Origin: Nocardioides sp.
Lineage (GTDB): Bacteria; Actinomycetota; Actinomycetes; Propionibacteriales; Nocardioidaceae
Direction: 5' to 3'
DNA length: 6,445 bases
NCBI GenBank assembly: GCA_031177735.1
Contig: JAPSKJ010000123.1
Location: 1 to 6,445 of the forward strand
The position numbers and the translations under genes are program-made. The notes beneath the pieces were generated by a model. That model was not told the DNA's origin and ran no database searches. It saw only the letters and a list, made by a program, of their open reading frames with translations. This document shows positions 5,960-6,445 of the stretch, in pieces (within the stretch, counting starts at the first letter, position 1; each line of letters begins with the position of its first letter).

Positions 5960-6445
5960 TCACCGGCTGGACAGGGCCGGCTGCCGACGGGCGACCACCA
6001 CCCCGGCGCCGACGGCGGCGAGGGCGCACAACGCTGCCGGGACCAGCAGCGCAGGACCCAGCGAGGACCCCTCCGCCAGCCACCCGACCGCTGCCGGGCC
6101 GGCCAGCAGGCCGAGGTAGCCCGCACCCACGACGCGGGACAGGACGACCCCGCTGGACTCCTCGGAGAGGCGCCCGGCGGCGCTGAAGATCTGCGGCACG
6201 CTCCCGGACAGGCCCAGCCCGAACAGCGCCCACCCGGCGACCGTGAGGGGCAGGGCCGGGGAGAGGACCGCCAGCGTGATGCCGGCCGTGGCGACCGTGG
6301 AGCCGTAGCGGATGACCGCCACCGGCCCGATGACCACGGTGACCCGGTCGGCGACGAGCCGCCCGGCGGTCATCGCGACCGCGAAGCCGGCATAGGCGAG
6401 CGCGGCCGCGGAGTCCGAGGCGCCCAGGTGCTCCCGGGCGTGCAG
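5960..6445 (-). CDS. MFS transporter, C-terminal part (gene runs off the right edge)
   Basis: The minus-strand frame is open from the right edge to TGA at 5960-5962 and gives 161 residues. A Met codon at 6371-6373 is internal, because the frame upstream of it (HLGASDSAAALAYAGFAVA) is good MFS sequence. The fragment shows AMTAGRLVADRV, the motif A-like loop in the second half of MFS proteins, then FGLGLSGSVPQIFSAAGRL and AGYLGLLAGPAAVGWLAEGS, and a final hydrophobic helix ending VVVARRQPALSSR. These features fit roughly the last five membrane helices of a 12-helix major facilitator transporter of about 400 residues, of the bacterial efflux-like group with HLGAS before the seventh or eighth helix. 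Substrate is unknown. It converges on the amidase with 21 bases between the stops, so it belongs to another transcription unit and need not share a function with the operon. Confidence 0.85.
   Translation of the reverse strand: MHAREHLGASDSAAALAYAGFAVAMTAGRLVADRVTVVIGPVAVIRYGSTVATAGITLAVLSPALPLTVAGWALFGLGLSGSVPQIFSAAGRLSEESSGVVLSRVVGAGYLGLLAGPAAVGWLAEGSSLGPALLVPAALCALAAVGAGVVVARRQPALSSR

Noticed and set aside
5963..5980. Possible small hairpin (CCGGC at 5963-5967, GCCGG at 5976-5980) as a terminator between the convergent genes.
   Set aside because: Five base pairs, no T tract, inside the MFS coding end, and such short GC stems are expected by chance at this base composition.
5004..6186. Long alternative plus-strand frames across the amidase and MFS region.
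   Set aside because: They are Pro/Arg/Ser-rich out-of-frame translations of well-supported genes, without domains or ribosome binding sites.

Overview
The window is very GC-rich, with strong G/C preference at third codon positions and GTG as well as ATG starts. This fits a high-GC actinobacterium, possibly of the Nocardioides/Propionibacteriales type; that placement is an inference from composition and protein style, not a phylogenetic result. Almost every base is coding. There is no gene-free stretch over 300 bases, no RNA gene, no CRISPR array and no insertion sequence that I can see.

Layout: positions 1-5938 form one tightly packed plus-strand operon whose promoter lies upstream of the window. 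It starts with the C-terminal tail of a membrane protein (1-172), most likely an NCS2-type nucleobase permease. Next come the three subunits of a molybdenum hydroxylase of the xanthine dehydrogenase/CO dehydrogenase superfamily, in the order FAD subunit (169-987), [2Fe-2S] subunit (984-1502), molybdopterin subunit (1499-3904). A CoxG-like SRPBCC protein with a C-terminal membrane anchor follows (3901-4542), then an amidase-signature hydrolase (4544-5938). The first four junctions are 4-base stop/start overlaps (GTGA or ATGA), and the last has one base between stop and start, so the genes look translationally coupled. A convergent minus-strand gene (5960 to beyond the right edge) encodes the C-terminal part of an MFS transporter and is probably a separate transcription unit.

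How the genes may work together (inference): the permease would import a small nitrogen-containing, perhaps heterocyclic, compound. The molybdenum hydroxylase would oxidise a ring carbon, with electrons passing from the Mo centre through two [2Fe-2S] clusters to FAD. The CoxG-like protein would hold the enzyme at the membrane and link it to the quinone pool. The amidase would hydrolyse the resulting amide or lactam.

The active-site motifs argue against the two best-known activities. The large subunit has PYRGAGR where true aerobic CO dehydrogenase has the Cys-containing AYRCSFR. It also has Ile260 where xanthine dehydrogenases carry the purine-binding Glu after the GGGFGGK loop. The substrate is therefore open, and that is the main point of interest. 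No maturation genes (XdhC/CoxI, CoxD, CoxE types) are in view.
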